Source: Pedobacter panaciterrae
GTDB taxonomy: Bacteria > Bacteroidota > Bacteroidia > Sphingobacteriales > Sphingobacteriaceae
DNA length: 64,000 nt
Direction of reading: 5' to 3'
NCBI RefSeq assembly: GCF_001636695.1
Contig: NZ_LGEL01000023.1
Location: 92,943-156,942 of the forward strand
A model generated the notes under the pieces. It was given only the letters and a program-made list of their open reading frames with translations, searched no databases and had not been told where the DNA came from. This document shows positions 25,487 through 34,455 of this stretch, piece by piece. The position numbers and the translations under genes are program-made. Position 1 is the first letter of the stretch. The number at the start of each line of letters is the position of its first letter.

Positions 25487-27736
25487 ATGAATACAGTAAA
25501 AATTAACCTCTTAATGTCAATTATCCTGATCTGTGGAACAGCAAATGCACAGGTGCTGAAGCTAAAAACCGGACAAAAATTTAGCTATGAAGCCATAAAA
25601 GATGTGGAGTTGAATGATCAATACAAGAATAAAAACTACGAATACTGGAAAACTAACTTTGTGGTAATCAGCCAAAATAAAGATGTCTATACCCTAAAAG
25701 TATCACCAGAGGTATTCCTGACGAAGTGGGCAGATTTCATTCACGATTCCACAGTTCCCTTCCAAGAGCAGCCTGCAGAATTTATGGCCATTGCCAAAAA
25801 AGTGCTGACGATGTCATCCTATAATATATCCATAGACGGAAATGGAAACATCATGGGGATAAGTGGTCTCCCGGAAATCAAAACAGCTATCCTGACCAAA
25901 TTGAAAGCGCTAAAGACCCCAGAATCCTATCAAAAACATGATGATCTGATAGATGGCTTGCTCAATGAAAATTATTTTAAGGGACTCGCATCCTTTTTCA
26001 GCTACCGCGGAAAAACGGTAAACAGAATACCAAAAAATGGGCTTATGCTCTCCTGCGAGATAGATACAACAGAAAAAAAGTTCTCCCCAGAAGGAGTTCA
26101 GACCAGTGCTCCGCATACCCGTAAAAAATTCAATCTGGTTACCTCAGCTCAGCCGCTGATGAGGGAGGCAAAAGAAAAATTGCATTATGCGGATTACTAT
26201 ACACCGATTAAAAAGGCCTCCCGTAAAATTCAGGAGCTAGCCGATCAGTTTGAACAGGAGAAAGGAAGTCAGATGATTGAAGCGAAGGTCCTGAAGCAAC
26301 TGGATTCACTGGACAAAGGCTTCGCAAAAGATGACTACCAGTACATGGGAGCCAAACTTGGTCTGTTAACTTATCTGAATACTGGTGGTTATTGGGATGT
26401 GCTGGAGAAAGTACCTTATGAGTATCTGCCTGGTGAAAATGACATAGACAATAAGCTTACCCGAGACCTGGAAAGAGGTGACATGAGTAAGGTTAAAAAG
26501 GCCATGGAGTTGTCCTTTACCAAATTTAAAGGAAAAGACTATTATCCGATGAACATGGGAAATACCGCCGGTTCCATACACGATAATTTTGGTGGACTGA
26601 TTTACCGGATTCAAAATAAAGACTCTCTTCAGGCGGCTTACAATATCATCCAACAAATAGAAGAACTTAATATACCGATAGTAACAGAAATGCTCAAAGG
26701 AATGAAGACCTATGTGCAGGCAAAACTGGCAACTGATCAGAAAGAACTGGCTGAAATTGCCCATGTCAACTTCAACTCCGTATTTGACAAAGCGGGACGT
26801 TACCGGATATTGATTTACGACGAACTGGTGAAAAAGCAGATCCCGGATTCTATAAAGCTGGCTTACATCGATTATACCATAGACCTGGATAAGAAAAAAA
26901 TGGATCAGATCGACTCAGGGTCCATAGAAAACATAAGCCCATTTTATTTCACAAATTTTATAGCCAAGAATAAAGTCGTTTATAAGAAAAACCTGGCAGA
27001 TGCCTATTACCGTAAAAGCAAACTAGACAAGAAGACTGAAGAATCCTATCTGCAAATGGCAGCTGATTACCTGCCTACGCAACAGGATATTGTAGATAAT
27101 GAATTTGGTTTAAAAAAAGAATACAAGTTTACACCCTTTGTTCCCTATACTGATCTTTATTTAGCTTCCGGTGGCAGTACGGGCATAAATGATGAGGCCA
27201 AACTGAACAAATATGTTGACATGGTGATCCTGGAACCGGAGCGTTATGCGACTTTGAAAGAGAACTACCTGAAAGCTTATCCAAATGGTGATTTTAAAGC
27301 CTTCTTCAACAAGGCATTGAAAAGTAAACTTCCTGCAATTCCAACTTTCTCCTTAAGTGAGCGATCTGGAAAAACAGTGGCCAATACAGACCATCAGAAC
27401 AAATTTGTATTTGTCGATTTCTGGGGAACCTGGTGCGGCGCCTGCGTTGCTGAAATAGATAGAATTGAAGCGATACACCTGAAGAATCCCAATCCTGAAA
27501 AACTGGTGGTAACGACTATCGCTTGTTATGATAAAAAGAAGAATGTCGACGACTTTATGGCCAAAGAAAAGTACAGCTATCAGGTGCTGATGTCTGATGG
27601 GAAAGTGGAGAAGGATTTCAAGATCAGAGGTTATCCGACCAAACTCCTGTTACTTCCTAATGGTGTGTATGTGATGATTTCCTTCTTTTCAAATTACGAG
27701 GATATTTTGAGTAAATATTTGAAATGGGAGATTTAG
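25487..27736 (+). CDS. Exported thioredoxin-like (TlpA-type) protein with long helical N-terminus
   Basis: A 749-residue exported protein. The signal peptide ends at TANAQ (about residue 21). A large region of about 600 residues, partly helical repeats, precedes a C-terminal thioredoxin-like domain with the WGTWCGAC active site (Cys650 and Cys653) and a cis-Pro in GYPT (about 717). TlpA-type domains reduce or isomerise disulfides in the periplasm. I chose the ATG at 25487 because the 39 extra residues of the longer frame precede a clear signal peptide. The following DUF5071 gene starts 6 bp after the stop. The substrate is unknown. Confidence 0.82.
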   Translation: MNTVKINLLMSIILICGTANAQVLKLKTGQKFSYEAIKDVELNDQYKNKNYEYWKTNFVVISQNKDVYTLKVSPEVFLTKWADFIHDSTVPFQEQPAEFMAIAKKVLTMSSYNISIDGNGNIMGISGLPEIKTAILTKLKALKTPESYQKHDDLIDGLLNENYFKGLASFFSYRGKTVNRIPKNGLMLSCEIDTTEKKFSPEGVQTSAPHTRKKFNLVTSAQPLMREAKEKLHYADYYTPIKKASRKIQELADQFEQEKGSQMIEAKVLKQLDSLDKGFAKDDYQYMGAKLGLLTYLNTGGYWDVLEKVPYEYLPGENDIDNKLTRDLERGDMSKVKKAMELSFTKFKGKDYYPMNMGNTAGSIHDNFGGLIYRIQNKDSLQAAYNIIQQIEELNIPIVTEMLKGMKTYVQAKLATDQKELAEIAHVNFNSVFDKAGRYRILIYDELVKKQIPDSIKLAYIDYTIDLDKKKMDQIDSGSIENISPFYFTNFIAKNKVVYKKNLADAYYRKSKLDKKTEESYLQMAADYLPTQQDIVDNEFGLKKEYKFTPFVPYTDLYLASGGSTGINDEAKLNKYVDMVILEPERYATLKENYLKAYPNGDFKAFFNKALKSKLPAIPTFSLSERSGKTVANTDHQNKFVFVDFWGTWCGACVAEIDRIEAIHLKNPNPEKLVVTTIACYDKKKNVDDFMAKEKYSYQVLMSDGKVEKDFKIRGYPTKLLLLPNGVYVMISFFSNYEDILSKYLKWEI

Positions 27737-27742
27737 TTTGTG

Positions 27743-28138
27743 ATGGGAAATAAAAATTACATCCCCCAAAATACTGATGATGTTGACGCAGTTGAACGCC
27801 TTAAATATCTGCCATTTGCATCTATCATTGACGATATTCCAATTTTATTGGAATGGTTGCAGGATGGACATTGGGAAGTGGCTGAGGGCATCACAGCATA
27901 TTTAATTCCTCACGTCAATGAGATATCAGAAGAGCTACTATTTATTCTTGATACTGAAGATGGTATGTGGAAGTATTTTGTTATTTGCGGTTTGATTGCA
28001 CGATCGAAGGAAAAACTCGCTCCCAATTTAATTGAAGCGCTTAGGAGAATTGCTGAACATCCATCAAAAATAGATGTAGAGGATGCAGTTGATGATGTAG
28101 CAAAAGAAGTAATTGCAAATAAATTTCTATGTGGTTAG
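27743..28138 (+). CDS. DUF5071-family protein
   Basis: A 131-residue cytoplasmic protein matching DUF5071: an N-terminal DVDAVERLKYLP segment, ILLEWLQDGHWEVAEGIT, then ILDTEDGMWKYFVICGLI. Members have a helical HEAT-like fold. Their function is not established, though they often lie among immunity proteins. It starts at the ATG at 27743; a GTG directly before it is an alternative. It lies 6 bp after the thioredoxin-like gene. Confidence 0.7.
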   Translation: MGNKNYIPQNTDDVDAVERLKYLPFASIIDDIPILLEWLQDGHWEVAEGITAYLIPHVNEISEELLFILDTEDGMWKYFVICGLIARSKEKLAPNLIEALRRIAEHPSKIDVEDAVDDVAKEVIANKFLCG

Positions 28139-28283
28139 CCACATTCAAAAGATGAAATGATCCCATTTGAATTTATATTCAATTATAAAGTTTTATATTG
28201 TTTTGCTTTCTTTTAGCGTATCTCTAATCCAGATGATATCGTTTCAATGAATGTGAGTATTAAAATAACAAGTAAAAATAGCG

Positions 28284-28670
28284 ATGACTAATTATAGTTC
28301 ACTGGGTTTAAATATATTTAAGTATAACCAGGCAGGTTTATTGGTTTTCTCATTATTGATTATACTTGTTAATTATGTTCATGGTTCCTCATTGTTTTTT
28401 TGGTTGTTTTTATTAGGAATGCTAGTAATTATCAACCTGATCTGGAATTTGTTCAGTGATGTGAAATGGAATAAAGAGTATTTTGTAATTGAGAAATTCT
28501 TAAGGAAAAGGACAGTTGCTGCTAATGAATTTATTAGCGTAGAGCGGTTGTTTTCAAATGTATTCGTGATCAGATTTACTGGTAGCAAGTTTTATTATCT
28601 TGGGGGTTTTAAATCTATATTTGAAAATGCCTCTGATATCACCAATAAAATCATAGCTGATACTCGTTAA
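28284..28670 (+). CDS. Small membrane protein with a PH-like C-terminal part
   Basis: A 128-residue protein with two adjacent membrane helices (about 18-34 and 37-56), then a beta-rich segment (YFVIEKFLRKRTVAANEF, then NVFVIRFTGSKFYYLGGF) similar to bacterial PH-like domains. No function can be assigned. The small membrane protein at 28681 follows after 10 bp and is probably cotranscribed. Confidence 0.6.
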   Translation: MTNYSSLGLNIFKYNQAGLLVFSLLIILVNYVHGSSLFFWLFLLGMLVIINLIWNLFSDVKWNKEYFVIEKFLRKRTVAANEFISVERLFSNVFVIRFTGSKFYYLGGFKSIFENASDITNKIIADTR

Positions 28671-28680
28671 AATATATCAT

Positions 28681-28854
28681 ATGGATACCAATCATATCAT
28701 TGCTCTAGCTGTACCATTAATTTTAATAATGGCAGGTGTTTTTGTAAAAATATCCCCTAACCCCGAATTTGATACTTTGAGGCGCAGTTGGCTCTGGTTT
28801 ATCCTACCTGGATTATTTTTACTTGTTTTTAGATTGTTTAAGTATTTCGGCTGA
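28681..28854 (+). CDS. 57-residue two-helix membrane protein
   Basis: A short frame, ATG at 28681 to TGA at 28852-28854, encodes two hydrophobic helices (about 6-22 and 38-52) joined by a polar loop with charged residues, and ends FKYFG. It is 10 bp after the previous membrane-protein gene. The helix-loop-helix layout supports a real gene, but no homologue is recognised. Confidence 0.5.
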   Translation: MDTNHIIALAVPLILIMAGVFVKISPNPEFDTLRRSWLWFILPGLFLLVFRLFKYFG

Positions 28855-28879
28855 TCTCTTTTTTTTCTTGCCGGAAAGT

Positions 28880-29060
28880 TTTGTATGGACAGTGTGATTC
28901 ATTCCATAGTGAGTAATGTTGTCCTGGAAAGAAATTAATTTTCAAACGTTACTTGAAAAGGTGCTGCAGGTTTCTAATCTGCCTGTCCCTGAACCGCCGG
29001 TGTTTAGCAAGGTCAATCCAGGATCCGGCCTAAAGTGTAGCATAAAAATTAGGTTGGTTT
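28880..29060 (+). pseudogene. Degenerate fragment of a primase-like gene (paralogue of 31608-32531)
   Basis: The frame MLSWKEINFQ, LLEKVLQVSNL, then PEPPVFSKVNP (about 28916-29015) aligns with residues about 84-115 of the primase-like protein at 31608 (LYWKGLKFHE, AVEKVQEVCNL, PEQVAFNKVNP). The DNA agrees too (shared AAGGTCAATCC). Upstream bases 28880-28915 align with the primase GMGKGGDIFDF segment but carry stop codons and base changes. Downstream it runs into the end of the minus-strand NACHT gene. It is a broken remnant left by duplication or replacement of the primase gene beside the cargo genes. Confidence 0.55.
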
Positions 29061-29079
29061 TATTTTCTGGATTCTGTGG

Positions 29080-31167
29080 CTAGTGTGCTTCAAACCATTT
29101 CTTAATCAGAATATGTCTGAAACGGTAAACATCACCGCTTCTTGTGAAGAGCCCCGCATCAGTCATTTCATTCATGAACTTTAATGGGTTTGTTCGGAAC
29201 TCCCCGGAGAGATACATCAAGATGCGGCACAAGTACATCCCTGTAAAACCACTGCTGACAATACTTGCTAAGCCAACAATAAGGATCATCTCTAAGGTAT
29301 TTTTAAATAGTTCGATTGCATCCACTTTTGCGGTTGGGAGTTCGAACATACTGATTCCGGTCTGTTTTGAAAGGTATAGGTGTGGAAGGATTAAAAAGAT
29401 TAAAATTCCAGTGACGAGCGCGGCCATCATTGTGGAATAAAGATGAATAAGAAGTGATTTCTTCGCCAGTCTAAATGATGAAATCTGGAAAGATGGCAGA
29501 TCAAATCTACTGGACATAAACATTAGAGCCATGGCAACTGTACTTCCGAAATAAAATATATAAAATGGCGTATAGCAAAACAGGGCAACATCAATTATAA
29601 GCAACGTTGTGAAGATGCAGAGCCTCTGCACTAAGCTCCTGTGAGTTTTTTGCTGATCATATCCGATGGTTCTGTAGTTGTCCTTCTCCTCTAAGGTGAA
29701 AACCAAAAAAAAGAGTATTAAAAGCCAAATTAGATAAAATGCCCATAATGGTAAGTGGGGTGCAAATGAAATGATTTTGTCCGCGAGTATATAAGTCGGC
29801 AAGAGCAAAATCAGTACCCGGAAGATTATGAGCACAGGATAGCGAAGTTTGGAATACGGAAAAATATCAACTTCGCCAACCTGGGTGTTATTGGACTGAG
29901 TGGCAATCAACTTGATCCATTGTATTGCTTTTTCTTTTGGATAGCTGGTTTTTTCGATGTGATAGTTTACATAGTCCGCCAACAGGTCTTTCGCATTTGC
30001 TACATTTTTAAAGTTGTATCCTTTTTCAGCTAAGGTTAAAGCCATGTGAATATTAAAACTGGTGGTAAGTACGGTACTAAGCTGAGGGTAGGTATTGATA
30101 CTTTTGAGCACTTTGTCTGCGGTCCCTTTTGGATCCTTACGCTGTAATTCGGTAAGTACGGCATGGACATCTCTGATGGGATCTATATGTAATATTCCGC
30201 TAAATGGAATCTCCTGCAAAAAACTATATTGGGAACTTCCGTCTTCTTCAATCGTCATCCAGTCGGGTTCAAAGCCACGAATGTTAATGATCGTAGTCCT
30301 ACAGGTGAGGATGATTTCCGGATATTGAGTAACTGTTTGAATTTTCCGTCTCCGGAGGTATTGATGAATAGTGCGAAAAAAATGGTAATCATTAAAGTCA
30401 AAACGTTCTATTTCATCCAATCCGTCCAGTATGGGCATAAATCCATATTGTTCCACTATCGCTGTGGCTTGTTTCTGGTTCAAACCCGAATTCATTAATT
30501 GTGTAATGGCGGTACGTTTTAGCCATTTGATGAACAGTTCCTGGATCTCTGTCTCTGTAAGGTAATTATTCGTTTCCTGGTTAAAATCGGATAGGTCAAA
30601 GAGTAGCGGTATGGGAAAATTTTCATCTTTCTCAGCCAATTCGCACAATGCGATGTGCATTTTTAAGAGAAGACAGGTTTTGCCTGATCCGGCATTTCCA
30701 AGAATAATCATTCGTTTCACCTTGTTCACATAGCAATCCATTAGTTCCTCAAAACTGCCGGGGCTGTATCCGTTCAATTCCGTATACAACTCATTTTTAA
30801 GATTACCGGTTACCTTTTCATCAGAGAAGCGAATTTTTGGGGTAATATTAAATAGCTGATCACCAGCCAGCTTGGCTTTGAATTGATCAGCCGCCCGGTT
30901 TTTGATGAACTCCAATGTGGGTTTTCTCCAGTCAGGATTTACTTCCCTGCCTTCATCGTTACTCTCCATCAGGGATACAACCAAAGCCAATAGGCCTGCA
31001 ACACCAAAAAGTATGGATATCTGCCAGTAAGCTGGTATGGTCTTCATGAGTTCCTTAAAAAAAGCGGTTGTTGAATCACTTCCAATGGCGAGCAGAACCT
31101 GGATAAGGTATAGCGCAATGAATGCAATAACAAAATTTTTGAGAATCCTCTTTCTACCTGGTTTCAT
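29080..31167 (-). CDS. Membrane-anchored NACHT NTPase, probable defence protein
   Basis: A 695-residue STAND-type NTPase. Two N-terminal membrane helices (about 11-28 and 48-66) precede a NACHT domain with Walker A GNAGSGKT (157-164), Walker B ILDGLDEI (246-253) and an Arg-containing sensor motif (TCRT, about 285). A helical region follows, then at least five hydrophobic segments from about residue 430 to the C-terminus. NACHT proteins in bacteria sense phage infection and trigger an effector; this one has membrane segments at both ends and no nuclease or leucine-rich repeat domain. A membrane-based effector or anchor is therefore the likely mode. It is a single gene on the minus strand and was probably acquired as cargo. 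Confidence 0.8.
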   Translation of the reverse strand: MKPGRKRILKNFVIAFIALYLIQVLLAIGSDSTTAFFKELMKTIPAYWQISILFGVAGLLALVVSLMESNDEGREVNPDWRKPTLEFIKNRAADQFKAKLAGDQLFNITPKIRFSDEKVTGNLKNELYTELNGYSPGSFEELMDCYVNKVKRMIILGNAGSGKTCLLLKMHIALCELAEKDENFPIPLLFDLSDFNQETNNYLTETEIQELFIKWLKRTAITQLMNSGLNQKQATAIVEQYGFMPILDGLDEIERFDFNDYHFFRTIHQYLRRRKIQTVTQYPEIILTCRTTIINIRGFEPDWMTIEEDGSSQYSFLQEIPFSGILHIDPIRDVHAVLTELQRKDPKGTADKVLKSINTYPQLSTVLTTSFNIHMALTLAEKGYNFKNVANAKDLLADYVNYHIEKTSYPKEKAIQWIKLIATQSNNTQVGEVDIFPYSKLRYPVLIIFRVLILLLPTYILADKIISFAPHLPLWAFYLIWLLILFFLVFTLEEKDNYRTIGYDQQKTHRSLVQRLCIFTTLLIIDVALFCYTPFYIFYFGSTVAMALMFMSSRFDLPSFQISSFRLAKKSLLIHLYSTMMAALVTGILIFLILPHLYLSKQTGISMFELPTAKVDAIELFKNTLEMILIVGLASIVSSGFTGMYLCRILMYLSGEFRTNPLKFMNEMTDAGLFTRSGDVYRFRHILIKKWFEAH

Positions 31168-31297
31168 GAAAAGCGCGTTTTAAAATTTCCCTCTTCCCTA
31201 TTGAGGAAATTTGTTGATACTCTAAAGTATCATTTTTTAACAACATTTCAATTTTAGCGCTAACCTGCAATCAAAATTTTACCACTATTTATGGTAA

Positions 31298-31525
31298 TCA
31301 TGTCGGGTACTTCGGCATAGGTGTCGACCATTTCGATTTTGATGTCGGGTATTTTGATTCTGATGTCAAGTGTTTCGGCTTTGATGTCGGGTATTTTGAT
31401 TTTGATGACGCGTATGTCGGCCCGATGTCGGACTTTTTGACAAGTGCGGCTTGATGTCGGGCATTTCGGCGGTCTGTCTTGATTCTCTGGGTCACCAGGA
31501 GCGTTTAATGTCGGACAATTCGGCT
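31298..31525. repeat. 21-bp iteron-like direct repeats upstream of the primase-like gene
   Basis: The 440-bp gap between the NACHT and primase genes holds degenerate direct repeats with core GATGTCGGGTATTTNGRNTTT. Good copies are at 31341-31361, 31362-31382 and 31383-31403; less regular ones lie at 31298-31340 and 31404-31470, and a last core at 31510-31525 (TGTCGGACAATTCGGC). The regular 21-bp period means two helix turns, as in iterons bound by a replication initiator. The rest of the gap (31168-31297, 31526-31607) has no gene I can support. Confidence 0.75.
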
Positions 31526-31607
31526 AATACAATAATAGAATATACTTAATAAAGTCTTCAGGCTTTTTTTGCACAACACTTCCTGCTGAAAAACAAATTC
31601 AATTTAT

Positions 31608-32531
31608 ATGCTAGCAAATTCTGACAAAGCCCAGGAGATTAAACAACAGGTTTCCATAATGGACTTCCTGGCCCGCCTGGGATTCCATCCTAAAAAAACG
31701 CATGGCAATGAGGCCATGTACATCAGCATGGTCAGGGATTCAGATACTAATCCCTCATTTAGTGTCAATGAAAAGCTCGGCGCCTGGTATGATCATGGTA
31801 TGGGTAAAGGAGGCGATATTTTCGACTTCGCGATGTTGTACTGGAAAGGTCTTAAATTCCATGAAGCGGTGGAGAAGGTCCAGGAGGTTTGCAATTTAAC
31901 CATGCCTGAACAGGTGGCATTTAACAAGGTCAATCCTCGTCCTCGTTTAAAAGTGGCAGTGAAACTCCCCAACTACCAGATACAGGAAATTAAACCATTC
32001 GGTTCTTCTGAGGGAATCAACGCTTACCTGCGATCACGTGGTGTGTTTGAAGCGGCCTCTACCCAACTCTCCGAGGTACATTATTATGTTGAGGATGAGA
32101 AAAAATTACGTAAACAGTTCTTTGCTGCAGGATGGAGGAATGAACTCGGAGGATGGGAAGTCCGCAATAAATATTTCAAAGGCTGTCTGGGTAAAAAGGC
32201 GGTGAGTTTGATTCCGGGTAGTTCGAAAAAGCTTGTGGTTTTTGAAGGTTATTTCAATTACCTGAGCTGGCTCAGGGATAATCCAGGGCATGACAGATCT
32301 GTGCTGGTGCTGAATTCCCTGGCGCTGATTGACTCGGGTATTGAAAAGGCTAAAGTCTTTTCAGAAATCGATTTGTATTTGGACTTGGATACGTCCGGCT
32401 ACACTGCATTAAAAACCTGGATGAAAGCCTTGCCCTATTCTATCGACCGTTCATGTGTATATCAAGGTTACAACGATTACAATGACAAGATCGTAGCCGA
32501 TTTGAAAATGGAACGAAAGCTGAGCTTGTAA
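31608..32531 (+). CDS. CHC2-derived TOPRIM primase-like protein
   Basis: A 307-residue DnaG-like primase. Residues about 30-100 match the CHC2 zinc-finger domain (DTNPSFSV, then GMGKGGDIFDFAMLYW, AVEKV), but the zinc-binding cysteines of the classic domain are absent. A TOPRIM domain follows: VFEGYFNYLSWL (catalytic Glu) and LYLDLDTSGYTALKTW (the DxD acidic pair). It would make RNA primers for lagging-strand synthesis of the transferred DNA. The iteron-like repeats lie directly upstream, and a degenerate copy of the gene is at 28880-29060. No helicase is fused to it, unlike most plasmid primases. Confidence 0.82.
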   Translation: MLANSDKAQEIKQQVSIMDFLARLGFHPKKTHGNEAMYISMVRDSDTNPSFSVNEKLGAWYDHGMGKGGDIFDFAMLYWKGLKFHEAVEKVQEVCNLTMPEQVAFNKVNPRPRLKVAVKLPNYQIQEIKPFGSSEGINAYLRSRGVFEAASTQLSEVHYYVEDEKKLRKQFFAAGWRNELGGWEVRNKYFKGCLGKKAVSLIPGSSKKLVVFEGYFNYLSWLRDNPGHDRSVLVLNSLALIDSGIEKAKVFSEIDLYLDLDTSGYTALKTWMKALPYSIDRSCVYQGYNDYNDKIVADLKMERKLSL

Positions 32532-32556
32532 ACTGTGGACGATCTACCTGACTAAG

Positions 32557-32595
32557 ATTGTGGTGCTATTTCACCACAATTCATTATTTTTTCTC
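32557..32595 (+). terminator. Terminator after the primase-like gene
   Basis: ATTGTGGTG (32557-32565) and CACCACAAT (32572-32580) form a 9-bp stem with a 6-base loop, followed by a T-rich stretch. It separates the primase gene from the sce7726 operon. Confidence 0.65.
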
Positions 32596-32605
32596 ATATT
32601 CTTCG

Positions 32606-32613
32606 TACCTTTA
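32606..32613 (+). promoter_or_regulatory. Possible -7 element for the sce7726 operon
   Basis: TACCTTTA (32606-32613) resembles the Bacteroidota -7 element TAnnTTTG, four bases before the ATG at 32618. Transcription would begin at about the start codon, giving a leaderless message. No clear -33 TTTG is visible. Confidence 0.3.
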
Positions 32614-32617
32614 CTCT

Positions 32618-33502
32618 ATGTCATTAGCTCGTGTTAACTCTCAGTTGAACCTAAGTGCATTAGCAAAAATGGTGTCTAATGCTGGACTACAGCGCATGAT
32701 GTTTGCCGATGATTTCAAAAAACAGGCGAAGCATCTCAAGCAATTACTGCGTAAAAACGGCATCCAGGTTGAAAAAAAATCCTACGTTTCTGAGTTGATC
32801 GATATTTCCTATGATCATTTGTTGACGCATTACCGACATGAATACTTATACAAAGTTGCCTTATTGAACAGCTATGTTTTTCATAATCATTCACTTTCTG
32901 ATACCATTTTATTAAACGAGTTCAGGATTGGGAACTCCAAAGCGGACACTATTTTAATTAACGGAGCGAATAAAGTGTTTGAGATTAAAACTGAACTGGA
33001 TAGTCCTGAACGGCTTTGTACCCAGATTGATGACTATTACAAAGGCTTTTCAGAAGTGTACATCGTTATACACCATTCAGAGATTGGTAAATACATGGAT
33101 TGTATAGATGAACATGTTGGTATCATGGTGTTTTCAAAAGACAATACCATCGAACTGTGTAAGGCTGCTCAAATCTATAATGACAGACTGGATATCGTTG
33201 CAATGATAAAGGCCCTGCGGAAAGATGAATATTTGCAGTTGGTCTACAAAATGATTGGAGAAATTCCAAAAGCAACTCCTGTACAACTTTTTAAGACCTG
33301 TGTAAATATACTCTCCGAATATCCAGTTCTGGAGGTACATGCTGAGTTTTTGAAAATCATCAAAAAACGGATCAACCTGTGTACGAATGACTTGATACAG
33401 AAATCGGAATTACCGGCAGCACTTCGTTTATCCTGCTATTACTACAATCTGGATCAAAATGATTATATTAGCTTAGTTGATAAACTAAGTTACCAAATAT
33501 AA
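32618..33502 (+). CDS. sce7726-family protein with PD-(D/E)xK nuclease-like core
   Basis: A 294-residue protein of the uncharacterised sce7726 family. A helical N-terminal half is followed by FRIGNSKADTIL, then ANKVFEIKTELD, then QIDDYYKGFSEVYIVIH. This is the pattern of a PD-(D/E)xK nuclease core: Asp110, the Glu122-x-Lys124 pair, then a Gln and a strand. I therefore infer a nuclease, which would cut DNA or RNA. The start at the ATG at 32618 is chosen because the longer frame (32558) overlaps the terminator. Eight bases separate it from the sce7725 gene, and the next two genes follow closely, so it is the first gene of a four-gene operon. Confidence 0.82.
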   Translation: MSLARVNSQLNLSALAKMVSNAGLQRMMFADDFKKQAKHLKQLLRKNGIQVEKKSYVSELIDISYDHLLTHYRHEYLYKVALLNSYVFHNHSLSDTILLNEFRIGNSKADTILINGANKVFEIKTELDSPERLCTQIDDYYKGFSEVYIVIHHSEIGKYMDCIDEHVGIMVFSKDNTIELCKAAQIYNDRLDIVAMIKALRKDEYLQLVYKMIGEIPKATPVQLFKTCVNILSEYPVLEVHAEFLKIIKKRINLCTNDLIQKSELPAALRLSCYYYNLDQNDYISLVDKLSYQI

Positions 33503-33510
33503 TTAACGCT

Positions 33511-34449
33511 ATGTATTTACCGTATCTCAGGGGGAAACAGTACGAACTGCTGGCTTTGCGCGAGCTTTGTACCTTACCATTAGACAATAACAAGATTTTT
33601 CCGATCATAGAGCCTTTAAAAAAGAACACTAAAAGCGTTGAGACTGCTCTACTTGCACTTAACCGAATCGGCATTCAAATGCAGTTAATCGTCAACCCAG
33701 AGCATGGGGAAATTAAAGGGCAAGGAAATATAGTTCTTGATTTCATAGATCAAATGCGATCTATAGGTGTAGATAATGTGATCCCTACTTACCTAATTTC
33801 GAGTGACCGTGATTTTGTCTTTTTTGAATCTACTGCGACTTCCCGCGGTTATCTCGAATCTGGTTACTCTCTTGTACATCTCAATCAGATCAGCAATGTT
33901 GTTGCGCTTAAGGCATTGGTAAATGCAAGTGCGATCAAGTTCAACGTGATTCATGTCACGCACCAGATATCGCTTAAACGCGGTTTTACAAATGGTGACC
34001 CGGCTCTGCTAAGCGATCCTTTCATCAAACAGAAACGTAACTCAGATTACATTAGCGTAACCGATGAGTTTTTCTCCAATGACAATTTATATTATGAGGA
34101 TGAAAAATTTGCTGCTTTTTCAGATTATTTGACGATTGGATCCGACTATGTCGAGGGTGGGATGCTCCCCTACGCAGTTGCTATACATCTGACGTATGTG
34201 AACAAAGAATCTGGTGAGATCTGGATCAGACATTTTATTTCAGATAGTAACGAGGACTATAGTGATACTCCCGGCAAATTTGGTGAGGCTCTGGAAAAGC
34301 TTATCGAATTTATTGATGCGGAAGACCTACATACAATCGCTTGCGAACAATTCCGCGATTATCATTCTCGCGGAGCGTTTCCCGGCTTAGGTGTTGTTAA
34401 AAAGCTTTCTATCATGCATCATATTCAACTCATTCAGGAGCTCATTTAA
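33511..34449 (+). CDS. sce7725-family (beta-protein-like) protein
   Basis: A 312-residue protein of the sce7725 family, recognised by its start MYLPYLRGKQYELLALREL and IFPIIEPLKKN. Families of this type are found beside sce7726 proteins, but no activity is established. The sequence alternates strands and helices, as in a TIM-like barrel (IQMQLIVNPEHG; VIPTYLISSD; IKFNVIHVTH). A late segment (AFPGLGVVKKLSIMHHIQLI) is conserved-looking. Eight bases follow the sce7726 stop and six precede the next start. It probably senses a target or supports its nuclease and RES partners, which is inference from operon position. Confidence 0.8.
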   Translation: MYLPYLRGKQYELLALRELCTLPLDNNKIFPIIEPLKKNTKSVETALLALNRIGIQMQLIVNPEHGEIKGQGNIVLDFIDQMRSIGVDNVIPTYLISSDRDFVFFESTATSRGYLESGYSLVHLNQISNVVALKALVNASAIKFNVIHVTHQISLKRGFTNGDPALLSDPFIKQKRNSDYISVTDEFFSNDNLYYEDEKFAAFSDYLTIGSDYVEGGMLPYAVAIHLTYVNKESGEIWIRHFISDSNEDYSDTPGKFGEALEKLIEFIDAEDLHTIACEQFRDYHSRGAFPGLGVVKKLSIMHHIQLIQELI

Positions 34450-34455
34450 TTTAGC

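Noticed and set aside
31298-31495. Open frame of 65 residues on the minus strand, rich in Ser, Lys and Thr repeats
   Set aside because: It is the translation of the 21-bp DNA repeats, has no other coding character and no ribosome site.
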